Part shown: positions 54,876-63,195 of the stretch, one piece after another
Numbering within the stretch: the first letter of the stretch is position 1
How the letters are laid out: every line of letters starts with the position of its first letter
NCBI GenBank assembly: GCA_028280415.1
Contig: JANQLV010000032.1
Coordinates: 1-64,000, forward strand
Reading direction: 5' to 3'
DNA length: 64,000 bases
Source: Saprospiraceae bacterium
GTDB lineage: Bacteria; Bacteroidota; Bacteroidia; Chitinophagales; Saprospiraceae
Translations under genes and position numbers: made by a program
Notes under the pieces: model-generated
Databases searched by the model: none
What the model was told of the DNA's origin: nothing
What the model saw: only the letters and a program-made list of their open reading frames with translations

Positions 54876-57203
54876 TTATTTTTGATTGAAATGTTGTTGT
54901 AATTTATTAAAGAAAACATCTTTTTCGGTAGGTGTTGCCAGGAAATTAAAATAGCCTATTGACCTTTCCAAAAGGAGGAAATCCTGAATAAAGGTATAAA
55001 CAGCATTCGTTGCATTTAACTCCGCAGCCAGGGCATTATTTTGCGCATCGATAAGCGTAGTGACATTGACCTGACCAGCCGAATAGGCATCCTGAACAAT
55101 TCGAAAATTTTTCCGGGAAGCTTCTGCCGCTGTTTTTGCCAAACCCATACGGGAATACGAAGCTCCTACGTTTTCCAGATTCGCCCGTACCAATAATTCC
55201 AACTGGTTTTCTGCATTCTTACGAGTATCCCGGATTTGTAAAACATTAAGTTTCGATTGCTCGATTAAATTTCTTCGATTATTTCCCTGAAAGATAGGAT
55301 ACGAAAGCCCCAGTCCAACCTCCCAGGTAGTAGCTTTGTCCATTGGGGGTAGCCCTTCAGGAATATCAAATCGCCCCAAGACCCGGTTTGCGGATCCGTT
55401 TATTGCCAAAGATGGCAAGTACATCGCTCTTTCCCTGGATAATTTTAATCGCTCCTGCACTTTCATTCCCAAATCAATCTGCGCTAACTCCGGTAGGTTT
55501 TCGAGCGCATATGCTACCAGAAAATTGGAAAATGTATCTAAGGCTCCATAATTATTAATAAATTCAACCCGGTCATCAGTAACCAAAAGCATAGATTCGG
55601 TGATGGTCGTCTCCGTCACTTCAAAAGGTTCATTAATCGGTCGGTTTAATAATTGATTGAGTTGAAATTTTGCCTGGCGCAAACTCGCAAAGGCATTATT
55701 AAGCTCAATATTTGCACTGGCCAACTCTGCCTCCCATCGATTAATATCCGAAGCTCCCGTGTAACCAATAGCCTCCTTCGCTTTGGAAATATCGTAGTTT
55801 TCTTTATTTCGCGCTACATTTTGTTGCTGGATATTCAGATTGTTTTTTGCAAATAAAATATTCATGTAAGCATTCGTCACGTCTACTACAACATCCAGTT
55901 GAGTTTGAAGCAATTGTTGCTGCTCACTCTCCTGAAGCATTTTCTGAATGGCAATATTGGCAAGTACAGGCTCTGCAAAAACAAGTTGTGACAACTGGCC
56001 GCTTAGTATCCAATTGGCTCTTCCCTGAGCCCCCTGACGGGTGAGCGTTGTTAATTCATCTGTCATCGCCAGACTGGTTGAAACGTCCACCTGGGGGAAT
56101 AGGTCCGATCTTGCAATATCCACCTCTGTACCTGCAATACTAACATCTGCCTGTTCTACTCTGATTTCCAAATTACTTTGAAGCCCTTCGGCGATTGCTT
56201 TTTGAAGACTTAGCTTATTAGATGTATTTACATTGTCCAGATTGATCAAAGTCGCTTTTGACATGGTTTCAAAACTTGGATAAACGCCAATTTCACGTGC
56301 CGTTTCCATATTGATCAAAGCATTGTTGGAAAAGCTTTGAATTTTCACGGAAAGGTCCGCAGCAGCTTGTCCTTCCGCAATTTTCATTACCGTTAAAGCA
56401 ACCCGGCGCGGTATCTTTCGAAGGTTATCCCGGATTTCGTAACCGATCAGCGCTCCTTCATTCAGATAATCTTCTCCAAATAAAGCTGCCGACGGAATTT
56501 TATTATTATTTACAATTTCAAATACCGTCTGAATTTGAGCAGTATCGCTCCCCAAATAGGGTAAGGCATAAACCGCCACTCTCTTATCCTCCATTTCTTC
56601 CAGATGTTTATTGATATCAGAAGAATAGAAAATATGATCTACATCAATATCTTTATCTGCCAGATAATTGGCAAAGAGTTGCTTGATAAAAATAGCTTCT
56701 CCTATAGTCCCTTTTTCAGTTAATACTTCCAAATGTTCAAACGGATAAACATCGTACAACAAGTCTAAATCCCGCTTAATATCGAAAGGCGATTCGATAT
56801 AGGTGAAATTGGAAATACCCGATGCTCCCTGATCTGTTTTCTTTAAACCTTGAAGTTGTGCATCTAAAACAATCGCAGCAATTGTAGGCTTAGGATATTG
56901 CCCAAGTCCAATGGCATAATTGGAAGACATAGTCCCTAAGGCGATCAGGACATCGTTCTCAGCGTAGGCAGCCATAAAAGTTCGTTCAATATCTTCATTA
57001 TACTGAGTGGTATAATAAGATTTAAAACCAACATCGAATCGATGCTGAAGTAATATCATAATTTCTTCCCGAAGGCTTTCTTCATAGCGAATCTCAAAAT
57101 TATTATCCGGAGCCTGATCACTAATGATCGCAATATTGATAAGGTTTTGGGCACTCAGCGAATGAAGAATAAAAAAGAAGAAAAAGGAAAGGAAGTTTCT
57201 CAT
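54876..57203 (-). CDS. TolC family protein fused to an N-terminal periplasmic-binding-like domain
   Basis: At 775 residues this is about twice the length of ordinary TolC proteins. After a signal peptide (FFFFFILHSLSAQ) residues about 20-335 resemble ABC_sub_bind periplasmic-binding proteins (IAIISDQAPDNNF, DVLIALGTMSSNYAIGL, AIVLDAQLQGL, SAALFGEDYLNEGALIGYEI). From about 340 the TolC channel region starts (LSLQKAIAEGLQSNLEIRVEQADVSIAGTEVDIARSDLFPQVDVS) with two alpha-hairpin/barrel repeats, ending in QNNALAAELNATNAVYTFIQDFLLLERSIGYFN. The gene lies between tetR and the adaptor, so it is the pump's outer membrane exit. How the extra domain is used is unknown. Confidence 0.9.
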   Translation of the reverse strand: MRNFLSFFFFFILHSLSAQNLINIAIISDQAPDNNFEIRYEESLREEIMILLQHRFDVGFKSYYTTQYNEDIERTFMAAYAENDVLIALGTMSSNYAIGLGQYPKPTIAAIVLDAQLQGLKKTDQGASGISNFTYIESPFDIKRDLDLLYDVYPFEHLEVLTEKGTIGEAIFIKQLFANYLADKDIDVDHIFYSSDINKHLEEMEDKRVAVYALPYLGSDTAQIQTVFEIVNNNKIPSAALFGEDYLNEGALIGYEIRDNLRKIPRRVALTVMKIAEGQAAADLSVKIQSFSNNALINMETAREIGVYPSFETMSKATLINLDNVNTSNKLSLQKAIAEGLQSNLEIRVEQADVSIAGTEVDIARSDLFPQVDVSTSLAMTDELTTLTRQGAQGRANWILSGQLSQLVFAEPVLANIAIQKMLQESEQQQLLQTQLDVVVDVTNAYMNILFAKNNLNIQQQNVARNKENYDISKAKEAIGYTGASDINRWEAELASANIELNNAFASLRQAKFQLNQLLNRPINEPFEVTETTITESMLLVTDDRVEFINNYGALDTFSNFLVAYALENLPELAQIDLGMKVQERLKLSRERAMYLPSLAINGSANRVLGRFDIPEGLPPMDKATTWEVGLGLSYPIFQGNNRRNLIEQSKLNVLQIRDTRKNAENQLELLVRANLENVGASYSRMGLAKTAAEASRKNFRIVQDAYSAGQVNVTTLIDAQNNALAAELNATNAVYTFIQDFLLLERSIGYFNFLATPTEKDVFFNKLQQHFNQK

Positions 57204-57255
57204 TGTTTATGCAGGTTAGATATTTGCTAGATAAATTCGATGCTTTATATTGCAA

Positions 57256-57275
57256 AAAAGAATGAAAATTCTTTT
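57256..57275. promoter_or_regulatory. Palindromic operator upstream of tolC fusion gene
   Basis: AAAAGAAT (57256-57263), 4-base spacer, ATTCTTTT (57268-57275): a perfect inverted repeat that matches the one before tetR. It lies 53-72 bases before the tolC-fusion ATG and just after the tetR stop. It is a probable binding site for the neighbouring TetR protein. Confidence 0.7.
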
Positions 57276-57282
57276 CTAAAAA

Positions 57283-57858
57283 TCATTGTCGAATGGCATC
57301 CCAAACCAAAGCAAAACTATCTTCGGTCATTTTATCCGTTAATTTGATTTTACCCGTATTGTGCAAATCAACCAACTTTGTTGTCGTACCATCTACTAAA
57401 GCGAAAATCAGCTTTACCTCAACGTGATCTTTCAGAATCATGTTCTTTTGACCAGCTTTAAAAATGTCGAATACATTTCGCGTAATAATATCGATTTCTT
57501 GTACATACTCCCTTTTGAAATATGGGGATTGAAGAAATTGATTGATAAATGAAAATTCTCGTCTTTTATTGATTTTTATCTGAATTAAGAGCTTGTAAAC
57601 TTCAAAAACCCGTTTTTTAAAAATCAAGTGATCCGGTGTATAATCTTCGAAATGTTTGACCAAACCTCTTATCGTCTCAAAAAATGTAGAGACCACCAAA
57701 TCCTCTTTGTTTTTAAAGTAAATGTATAAGTTTGATGGGGAAATTTGTACCTTATTAGCAATTTCAGACATTTTGAGTCCAGCCAAACCTTTAGAGTAAA
57801 CGATTTCAAGACTCGTGTCCATTATTTTCCTTTCTTTAGCTACATCCTTCAATCTCAT
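57283..57858 (-). CDS. TetR family transcriptional regulator
   Basis: The product from ATG 57858 is 191 residues: an N-terminal helix-turn-helix (ERKIMDTSLEIVYSKGLAGLKMSEIANKVQISPSNLYIYFKNKEDLV) with typical YFKNKEDL, and a helical ligand-binding part to the end. An in-frame ATG at 57918 would add 20 residues unlike the family, so 57858 is chosen. It is the first gene of the efflux operon and is expected to repress it. Two identical-arm palindromes at 57256-57275 and 57885-57904 are its likely operators. The ligand is unknown. Confidence 0.92.
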   Translation of the reverse strand: MRLKDVAKERKIMDTSLEIVYSKGLAGLKMSEIANKVQISPSNLYIYFKNKEDLVVSTFFETIRGLVKHFEDYTPDHLIFKKRVFEVYKLLIQIKINKRREFSFINQFLQSPYFKREYVQEIDIITRNVFDIFKAGQKNMILKDHVEVKLIFALVDGTTTKLVDLHNTGKIKLTDKMTEDSFALVWDAIRQ

Positions 57859-57884
57859 GCAGGTAAATATAGAAATCTTTCCAT

Positions 57885-57904
57885 AAAAGAATAAATATTC
57901 TTTT
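57885..57904. promoter_or_regulatory. Palindromic operator upstream of tetR
   Basis: AAAAGAAT (57885-57892), 4-base spacer, ATTCTTTT (57897-57904): the same arms as at 57256-57275, with one more flanking T-A pair here. It is 27-46 bases before the tetR ATG, over the expected core promoter region (a TATATTTA lies at 57871-57864), and fits autoregulation. Confidence 0.7.
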
Positions 57905-57961
57905 AAAATATACATCATTCTCTATTCCTACAGGGTTATGCTACTAGTGGTTTTAAGGTAG

Positions 57962-58717
57962 TTATTTTTGACCAATAGCCAATAGTGAAACCCCAAACGG
58001 GAATTTCCAATTCTTGTCCAGCAGCCATTTTTCTTTTTTAAAGATCCAGTAAAACAATCGATTGATGAAATCACTCGAATTGAATTTCTCGAAATCTGAA
58101 CCCGTTGTCTCAGTATGTTTCTTTTTAGGTAGTATTTTCGAAAGCAATCTAATCAAAAAAATCGGCGGGAACAAAATACTATTAAAGTAAGTTTGATGTA
58201 ACAATTGCAGTTTTTGGGAGGAAATTATTTTGTTTAGCTGGCTTGCCGTATACCGGCGAAAATGATGATTCACCTCATCGTGATGACTCCATAGAAAATT
58301 GAATGCAGGAACCGTTAAAAAGATAAAGCCTTCCTTTTTTAGGACCCGGTGAATTTCCCGAACTGCCAAATGATCATCCTCAATATGTTCTATCACATCA
58401 AAAGCGCAGACCAGATCAAAAGACTGATCCTCAAAAGGCAAATCGGTCAGGGAAGCATTGATAACCTCGATGTTTAAATCATTACGCAAAAATTCACAGC
58501 ATTCTTTATCGTACTCCAGAGAGGTGACCATCCCGTATTGCTCCAGCATGGTAGTCGTCGCTCCGGTTGCTACTCCCGCGTTTAAAATTTTGAGCTGCCG
58601 CTCCTGATTCCCCGCTATCTTTTTAATAAGCATGGATTCCAATATCTCCAAACGCGCTCTAAACCACCAGTGGTTTCTTTCCAAATGATAATACTCCTTA
58701 TAGTATTGCTGATCCAT
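57962..58717 (-). CDS. Class I SAM-dependent methyltransferase
   Basis: The 251-residue protein has the SAM motif region ILNAGVATGATTTMLEQYG (the usual GxGxG is GVATGA), motif II in VICAFDVIEHIEDDHLAVREIHRVLKKEGFIFLTVPAF and a Rossmann fold throughout. EHLERNHWWFRARLEIL at the N-terminus is a signature of methyltransferases encoded in polysaccharide clusters. It overlaps the 3' end of the GT2 gene by 20 bases, so it belongs to that operon. The acceptor is unknown; a lipid-linked sugar is plausible. Confidence 0.9.
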   Translation of the reverse strand: MDQQYYKEYYHLERNHWWFRARLEILESMLIKKIAGNQERQLKILNAGVATGATTTMLEQYGMVTSLEYDKECCEFLRNDLNIEVINASLTDLPFEDQSFDLVCAFDVIEHIEDDHLAVREIHRVLKKEGFIFLTVPAFNFLWSHHDEVNHHFRRYTASQLNKIISSQKLQLLHQTYFNSILFPPIFLIRLLSKILPKKKHTETTGSDFEKFNSSDFINRLFYWIFKKEKWLLDKNWKFPFGVSLLAIGQK

Positions 58718-59663
58718 GCTCTTCCTTGTTTTTAATATGGCTCTTTACCAGATAAAGCGGACGGTTTTTGACTTGAAAAAATATCCGCAATATATACTCT
58801 CCCAGAATACCAATCGAAATAAGCTGCACCCCTCCGAAGAGAATAATTACGATTATAGTACCGGTAAATCCCTCAGGGACTACGCCAAAAAATATTTTTT
58901 TGATCAAGGTATAAATCAAATAAACAAGACTAACTGTAACTGTCAAAATGCCAAGATTCGAAATAAACTTAATGGGATACTCACTAAAATTGAAAATACC
59001 ATTCAAGGCAAGTGACAGAAGTTTTCTGATCGTATATTTTGAATCCCCCTCTTGTCTTTCTTCCCGCTCATACTCCACTCCAATTTGCTTGTAGCCCACC
59101 CAGTTGCGCATACCTCTCAGAAAGCGACTTTCCTCTCTCATGCGGATCATATCATTTACTACTCTTCTACTGATCAAAGAGAAGTCACCGGAATCTACAG
59201 GAATCTCTAATTTGGAAATTCGCTTTAAAACTTTATAAAAAACCTTGTAGGCAATAATTTTGAAAAAGGATTCTTTTCGTTTCTTGCGGACAGCGTAAAT
59301 AACATCATAGCCCTTTTTCAGATAAGGATAAAAATCTTCGATCAATTCGGGCGGGTCCTGTAAATCGCCATCAAGAATCATCACTGCTTCTGTAGCATCC
59401 ACGTAATCCAGGCCCGCAGTCAGTGCAATCTGATGTCCAAAATTTCGGGATAAAAATATAGATGTAAAGCGATCGTCCTGCAATGACACTTTTCTCATCA
59501 GCTCTGCTGTATTATCCAGGCTCCCATCATCTATCATAATGACTTTAATGGATAAAGGGGATGCCTCCATAACTTTTGAAAGCCGTTCGATCAATTTATC
59601 GAAAACTTCTTCTTCATTATAAAGAGGAATGAGCAGATTGATTTGTGGCTCGAGATTATTCAT
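58698..59663 (-). CDS. GT2 glycosyltransferase, GtrB/DPM-like with two membrane helices
   Basis: The 321-residue enzyme has the GT2 core INLLIPLYNEEEVFDKLIERL, MIDDGSLDNTAELM, LSRNFGHQIALTAGLDYVDATEAVMILDGDLQDPPELI (the DxD and the QDPPE motif of dolichyl/undecaprenyl-phosphate sugar transferases), and two C-terminal membrane helices (ILTVTVSLVYLIYTLIKKI, GFTGTIIVIILFGGVQLISI). It probably loads a sugar onto polyprenyl phosphate. Only 3 bp separate it from the upstream GT2 gene, and it overlaps the methyltransferase gene. Confidence 0.93.
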   Translation of the reverse strand: MNNLEPQINLLIPLYNEEEVFDKLIERLSKVMEASPLSIKVIMIDDGSLDNTAELMRKVSLQDDRFTSIFLSRNFGHQIALTAGLDYVDATEAVMILDGDLQDPPELIEDFYPYLKKGYDVIYAVRKKRKESFFKIIAYKVFYKVLKRISKLEIPVDSGDFSLISRRVVNDMIRMREESRFLRGMRNWVGYKQIGVEYEREERQEGDSKYTIRKLLSLALNGIFNFSEYPIKFISNLGILTVTVSLVYLIYTLIKKIFFGVVPEGFTGTIIVIILFGGVQLISIGILGEYILRIFFQVKNRPLYLVKSHIKNKEEHGSAIL

Positions 59664-59666
59664 AGC

Positions 59667-60386
59667 TTATTTTGCCCAGAGGTTATATTTTAAAATACAC
59701 CATATTGCCCGAAAGCCATCCCGCCAACCAATTTTTTTCCCTTCTTCATAAGTTCGGCCATAATAAGAAATGCCTACCTCATAAATTCGCACGCCTCTGA
59801 TCCGGGAAACCTTGGCTGTTACCTCCGGTTCGAATCCAAAACGTTTCTCATCCAATTCCAGATTTTTGATCAGCTCCGCTTTGAATAATTTGTAGCAGGT
59901 CTCCATATCTGTCAGATTCAAATCCGTAAACATATTGGAAAGATTGGTCAGCCAGCGATTTCCGATCGAGTGCCAGTAAAACAAAATCCGGTGCGGTTTT
60001 CCTCCCATAAATCTCGAGCCGTATACCACGTCGGCATGTCCATCAAGGATCGGTTTCAATAACAAATTATATTCCCCGGGATCGTATTCCAGATCAGCAT
60101 CCTGGATAATGAGAAAATCTCCGGAAGCCCTTTCGATTCCCGTGTGTAAGGCAGCACCTTTCCCCTGGTTCTTTTGATGATTGAACAATTGGATGTTCAA
60201 ATCCGGATTCTCTTTGATGTATTTTTCCACTACTCCCTGCGTATCATCACCAGAACAATCGTTGACGATAACGATCTCCTTTTCTATTCCCTCAATCAGC
60301 TCAACCGCTTTGACCTTATTCAAGATCAGATGAATTGTTTTCGCTTCATTATAAGCAGGAATGATAATGGATAATTTTTGTTGCAT
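59667..60386 (-). CDS. GT2 glycosyltransferase, soluble DPM1-like
   Basis: The 239-residue enzyme from ATG 60386 ([19 protein letters not shown]) has the family motifs [32 protein letters not shown] (DxD) and [19 protein letters not shown] [15 protein letters not shown]. No membrane helices, unlike its partner, so it is the soluble DPM1 type and should act at the membrane surface. The 60395 TTG start is less likely. It heads the three-gene unit and lies 120 bp from the divergent GT39/ArnT-like gene, whose donor it may make. TATATTTG at 60400-60393 is a -7 candidate. Confidence 0.92.
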   Translation of the reverse strand: MQQKLSIIIPAYNEAKTIHLILNKVKAVELIEGIEKEIVIVNDCSGDDTQGVVEKYIKENPDLNIQLFNHQKNQGKGAALHTGIERASGDFLIIQDADLEYDPGEYNLLLKPILDGHADVVYGSRFMGGKPHRILFYWHSIGNRWLTNLSNMFTDLNLTDMETCYKLFKAELIKNLELDEKRFGFEPEVTAKVSRIRGVRIYEVGISYYGRTYEEGKKIGWRDGFRAIWCILKYNLWAK

Positions 60387-60392
60387 GGATTG

Positions 60393-60400
60393 CAAATATA
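60393..60400 (-). promoter_or_regulatory. Candidate -7 element directly before GT2 gene
   Basis: Minus strand 60400-60393 is TATATTTG, ending only 6 bases before the ATG at 60386, which would make the mRNA almost leaderless. No TTG is seen at the right distance upstream. Confidence 0.35.
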
Positions 60401-60506
60401 GGAATTATAATGCTGCTTATTCCACATTTATTTTTCACAAAAAAACCTCCGACAGCTATAATTCTATAGACAAACTTTAACTTGCAGCCTCAAACGGCTT
60501 CTATAA

Positions 60507-62027
60507 ATGAGCAAAAAAGAAAAGGCAATCATATTCGCACTTCTAGGGCTAATCATATATTTCCCGATATTTTTGCACCTGGATCATGGAGCCTTGTATC
60601 GCTGGGATGAGGCTACTAATGCGCTTCATGCTTATGAGATGTTACAAAATGGCAATTATCTGCGTCGCTTTTTATTGGGCACTCCTGAAACCTGGGAAAC
60701 CAAACCGGTTTTACTGATCTGGTTGCAGGTGATTTCGATGAAAATTTTTGGCTATAATGAATTAGCTGTTAGAATGCCTTCCGCCATCGCTGTTTTATTT
60801 ACCTGCGGAATTATTTTACGATTTTTCATTAAAGACTTGAAAAATTTCTGGGGAGGGATATTCTCTGTATTAATCCTGCTGACATCAAGCGGTTACCTGC
60901 GAGAGCATGTTTCCCGAACGGGTGATCACGATGCACTACTAATCTTTTTTCTGGTAACCGGACTCATTTATTTTTATAAATTTCTGTACGGAGAACCCGC
61001 AAAACGAAAAAGATACTACTGGATTTTTGTATTTACATTAGTGGGAGGTGTACTTACCAAAAGTATTACGGGTTTGTATTATGCTCCCGGTTTACTTCTT
61101 TTTACAATTATTTCGAAAAATTTTGTCTCCACAATCCGCAAAAAGTATTTTTGGTTGGGGGTACTTACCTTTTTTGCAATTATCGGAGCCTACTATCTAA
61201 GTGTAGAATATTTTTATCCGGGCTATCTGGATTTGGTTTGGAACAATGAACTTTTCCCGCGTTTTTTTAATACTTCCAATACTTTGATCTTCAATCAAAT
61301 GCCAGAGCCTTATCACTTTACTAAAATCCTCTGGCGGGCGGATTTCAAATGGTACTTTTGGCTGATATTTTTAAGCTTGTTTCTCATCTGGCAAGGGAAA
61401 GATTTCCAGGCAAAATCTTTCATTGGATGCATTGCAACCTGTGCGCTGGTATTTCATATTATAGTTTCCAAAGGAACTTATAATTCCTGGTATAATGCCC
61501 CTATTTTTCCCTTATTAGCGATAATCAGCGCTACGGGTTTAAGTATAATTTTTAATTCTGTAAAAAATAATTTACAACTCAAATCATGGAAAAGTCATAG
61601 TTTTACGGCTTTATTTTGTCTCACTTTTTTCTTTGCACCTTACCAGGAAATCCTGTTAGAAAAATGTTACTTCATAGATAAATCAACTAGTGATGAGATT
61701 TACGGAGATTATTTTAAACGCCTGCGAGAGGGATCTCCCGATTTAAAAAACTTCTTTGTTTATTATGAAATACTGAATAGACATTTTCACTTCTATGAAA
61801 AAGTTTATAATGAACAATATGCTTATCAAATTAGATCCTGTGGAGCTGGTGTCGATATTCTCAATTGCCCGGAACAGCGGCGTCCCAAAAACGGAGATCA
61901 TATTATCATCTGTAATCCAGACATTCAGGAAGTATTTCTCGAAAACTTTGAAGCGGTAACGGCCGGAACGTATAAAACCTGCAGGCTTTTCAAGTTAAAA
62001 GGTCCAAAAAATTCTTCCGATCAATAG
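60507..62027 (+). CDS. ArnT/GT39-like membrane glycosyltransferase
   Basis: The 506-residue protein has about ten hydrophobic segments and the GT-C features: an acidic pair in the first loop (HLDHGALYRWDEATNALHAYEML) and ETWETKPVLLIWLQVISMKIFGYNELAVRMPSAI, typical of lipid A or mannosyl transfer enzymes using polyprenyl-phosphate sugars. A soluble C-terminal tail follows. It is divergent from the two polyprenyl-phosphate GT2 genes, so they may make its donor. It converges with alkB, only 8 bp away. Acceptor unknown. Confidence 0.9.
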   Translation: MSKKEKAIIFALLGLIIYFPIFLHLDHGALYRWDEATNALHAYEMLQNGNYLRRFLLGTPETWETKPVLLIWLQVISMKIFGYNELAVRMPSAIAVLFTCGIILRFFIKDLKNFWGGIFSVLILLTSSGYLREHVSRTGDHDALLIFFLVTGLIYFYKFLYGEPAKRKRYYWIFVFTLVGGVLTKSITGLYYAPGLLLFTIISKNFVSTIRKKYFWLGVLTFFAIIGAYYLSVEYFYPGYLDLVWNNELFPRFFNTSNTLIFNQMPEPYHFTKILWRADFKWYFWLIFLSLFLIWQGKDFQAKSFIGCIATCALVFHIIVSKGTYNSWYNAPIFPLLAIISATGLSIIFNSVKNNLQLKSWKSHSFTALFCLTFFFAPYQEILLEKCYFIDKSTSDEIYGDYFKRLREGSPDLKNFFVYYEILNRHFHFYEKVYNEQYAYQIRSCGAGVDILNCPEQRRPKNGDHIIICNPDIQEVFLENFEAVTAGTYKTCRLFKLKGPKNSSDQ

Positions 62028-62035
62028 TATTTGGT

Positions 62036-63088
62036 TTAAGCCATTTGCATATTTTGAAAATGCGCTACTTTCTTATTCATATAAGCAAACCATAAGGGCG
62101 GTATGAGTGAAAGCAACATGGAAGCAGGGTATCCGAGTGGCAGTTGAGGGCTTTCCTCAAAATGCCGGAGTATTTGATATTTTCTCGTCGCTTTATAATG
62201 ATGATCCGAATGTCTGGTCAATTCATAAAGAAAAATTCTTCCCAGCTCATGATTTGAATTCCAGGAATGGATAGGTAATACATTTTCGTAGCGGCCGGAA
62301 GGCAGTTTTTTTCTTCGCAAGCCATAGTGTTCTATGTAATTAACGGTCTCCAGTAGCAATATTCCAACCAGGGCAATACCAATTGCATAAGGGATCATCG
62401 CCCAGCCAAATATCGCACCGACCGTAAGCAAATAGATCAACTGAACGATCTGAAACCAAATCATCTGATTATCGGTACTCAAAACCTGTTTGCCTTTACG
62501 TTTCAATAATTGTGCTTCCAGTTTCCATGCACTGAGGTAACTTTGAGTAACTGATCGAAACCAGAAAGCATAAATACTTTCCCCCGATTTTGCGGAAGCC
62601 GGATCTTCATCGGTAGCAACATTCTTATGATGTCCCCGATTGTGTTCGATAAAGAAGTGCATATATAAAGCAGAAAGTAATAATAGTTTGGACATAAATT
62701 GTTCATACTTTGTCGTACGATGTCCCAATTCATGTGCTACATTGATCCCAATCGTACCAATCAAAACACCGACATTCAGTGTCATCCCTACCCGCTCGAA
62801 GCTTGTCAAACCTCCCCCTTGAATCGTTGTAAAATAATAGCCAATCAGGATGTATAGGATTGGAATATTCAGATATAGCAGGATATCAAAAAAGAGCATT
62901 TTAGTTCTGGAATCTTCCCCTTCCGGCTTATGATTCTCTTTTGAATAAGGCAATACCAGTTCCAACAATGGAATGATCCCAAAAGCTACATAAATAGCTC
63001 CCAATGACCAGATGCCGCCATAATAAATCCCCAGAAAAGCACTCAGTGGTGCTATATAAGCCAATAAATATTTCGCATCTCTAAGCAT
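62036..63088 (-). CDS. alkB: Alkane 1-monooxygenase (AlkB type)
   Basis: Integral membrane di-iron hydroxylase that oxidises the terminal carbon of medium-chain alkanes. The 350-residue protein has six hydrophobic segments and all four His motifs: HELGHR, EHNRGHHKNVATDEDPASA, NYIEHYGL and LTRHSDHHYKATRKYQ. These are the full ligand set of AlkB, so it should be active if a rubredoxin and rubredoxin reductase are supplied; neither is in the window. It starts at ATG 63088 and is divergent from the truncated gene at the right edge. Confidence 0.95.
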   Translation of the reverse strand: MLRDAKYLLAYIAPLSAFLGIYYGGIWSLGAIYVAFGIIPLLELVLPYSKENHKPEGEDSRTKMLFFDILLYLNIPILYILIGYYFTTIQGGGLTSFERVGMTLNVGVLIGTIGINVAHELGHRTTKYEQFMSKLLLLSALYMHFFIEHNRGHHKNVATDEDPASAKSGESIYAFWFRSVTQSYLSAWKLEAQLLKRKGKQVLSTDNQMIWFQIVQLIYLLTVGAIFGWAMIPYAIGIALVGILLLETVNYIEHYGLRRKKLPSGRYENVLPIHSWNSNHELGRIFLYELTRHSDHHYKATRKYQILRHFEESPQLPLGYPASMLLSLIPPLWFAYMNKKVAHFQNMQMA

Positions 63089-63195
63089 ACAGGTTTACTA
63101 AATTTTCTAAAAAAATCTATCATTATTTTGAACGATCCCCATTCGCCTGTGTATAAGAAAGCGGCTAACATATCTAAATATAACGAAAACGCAAT

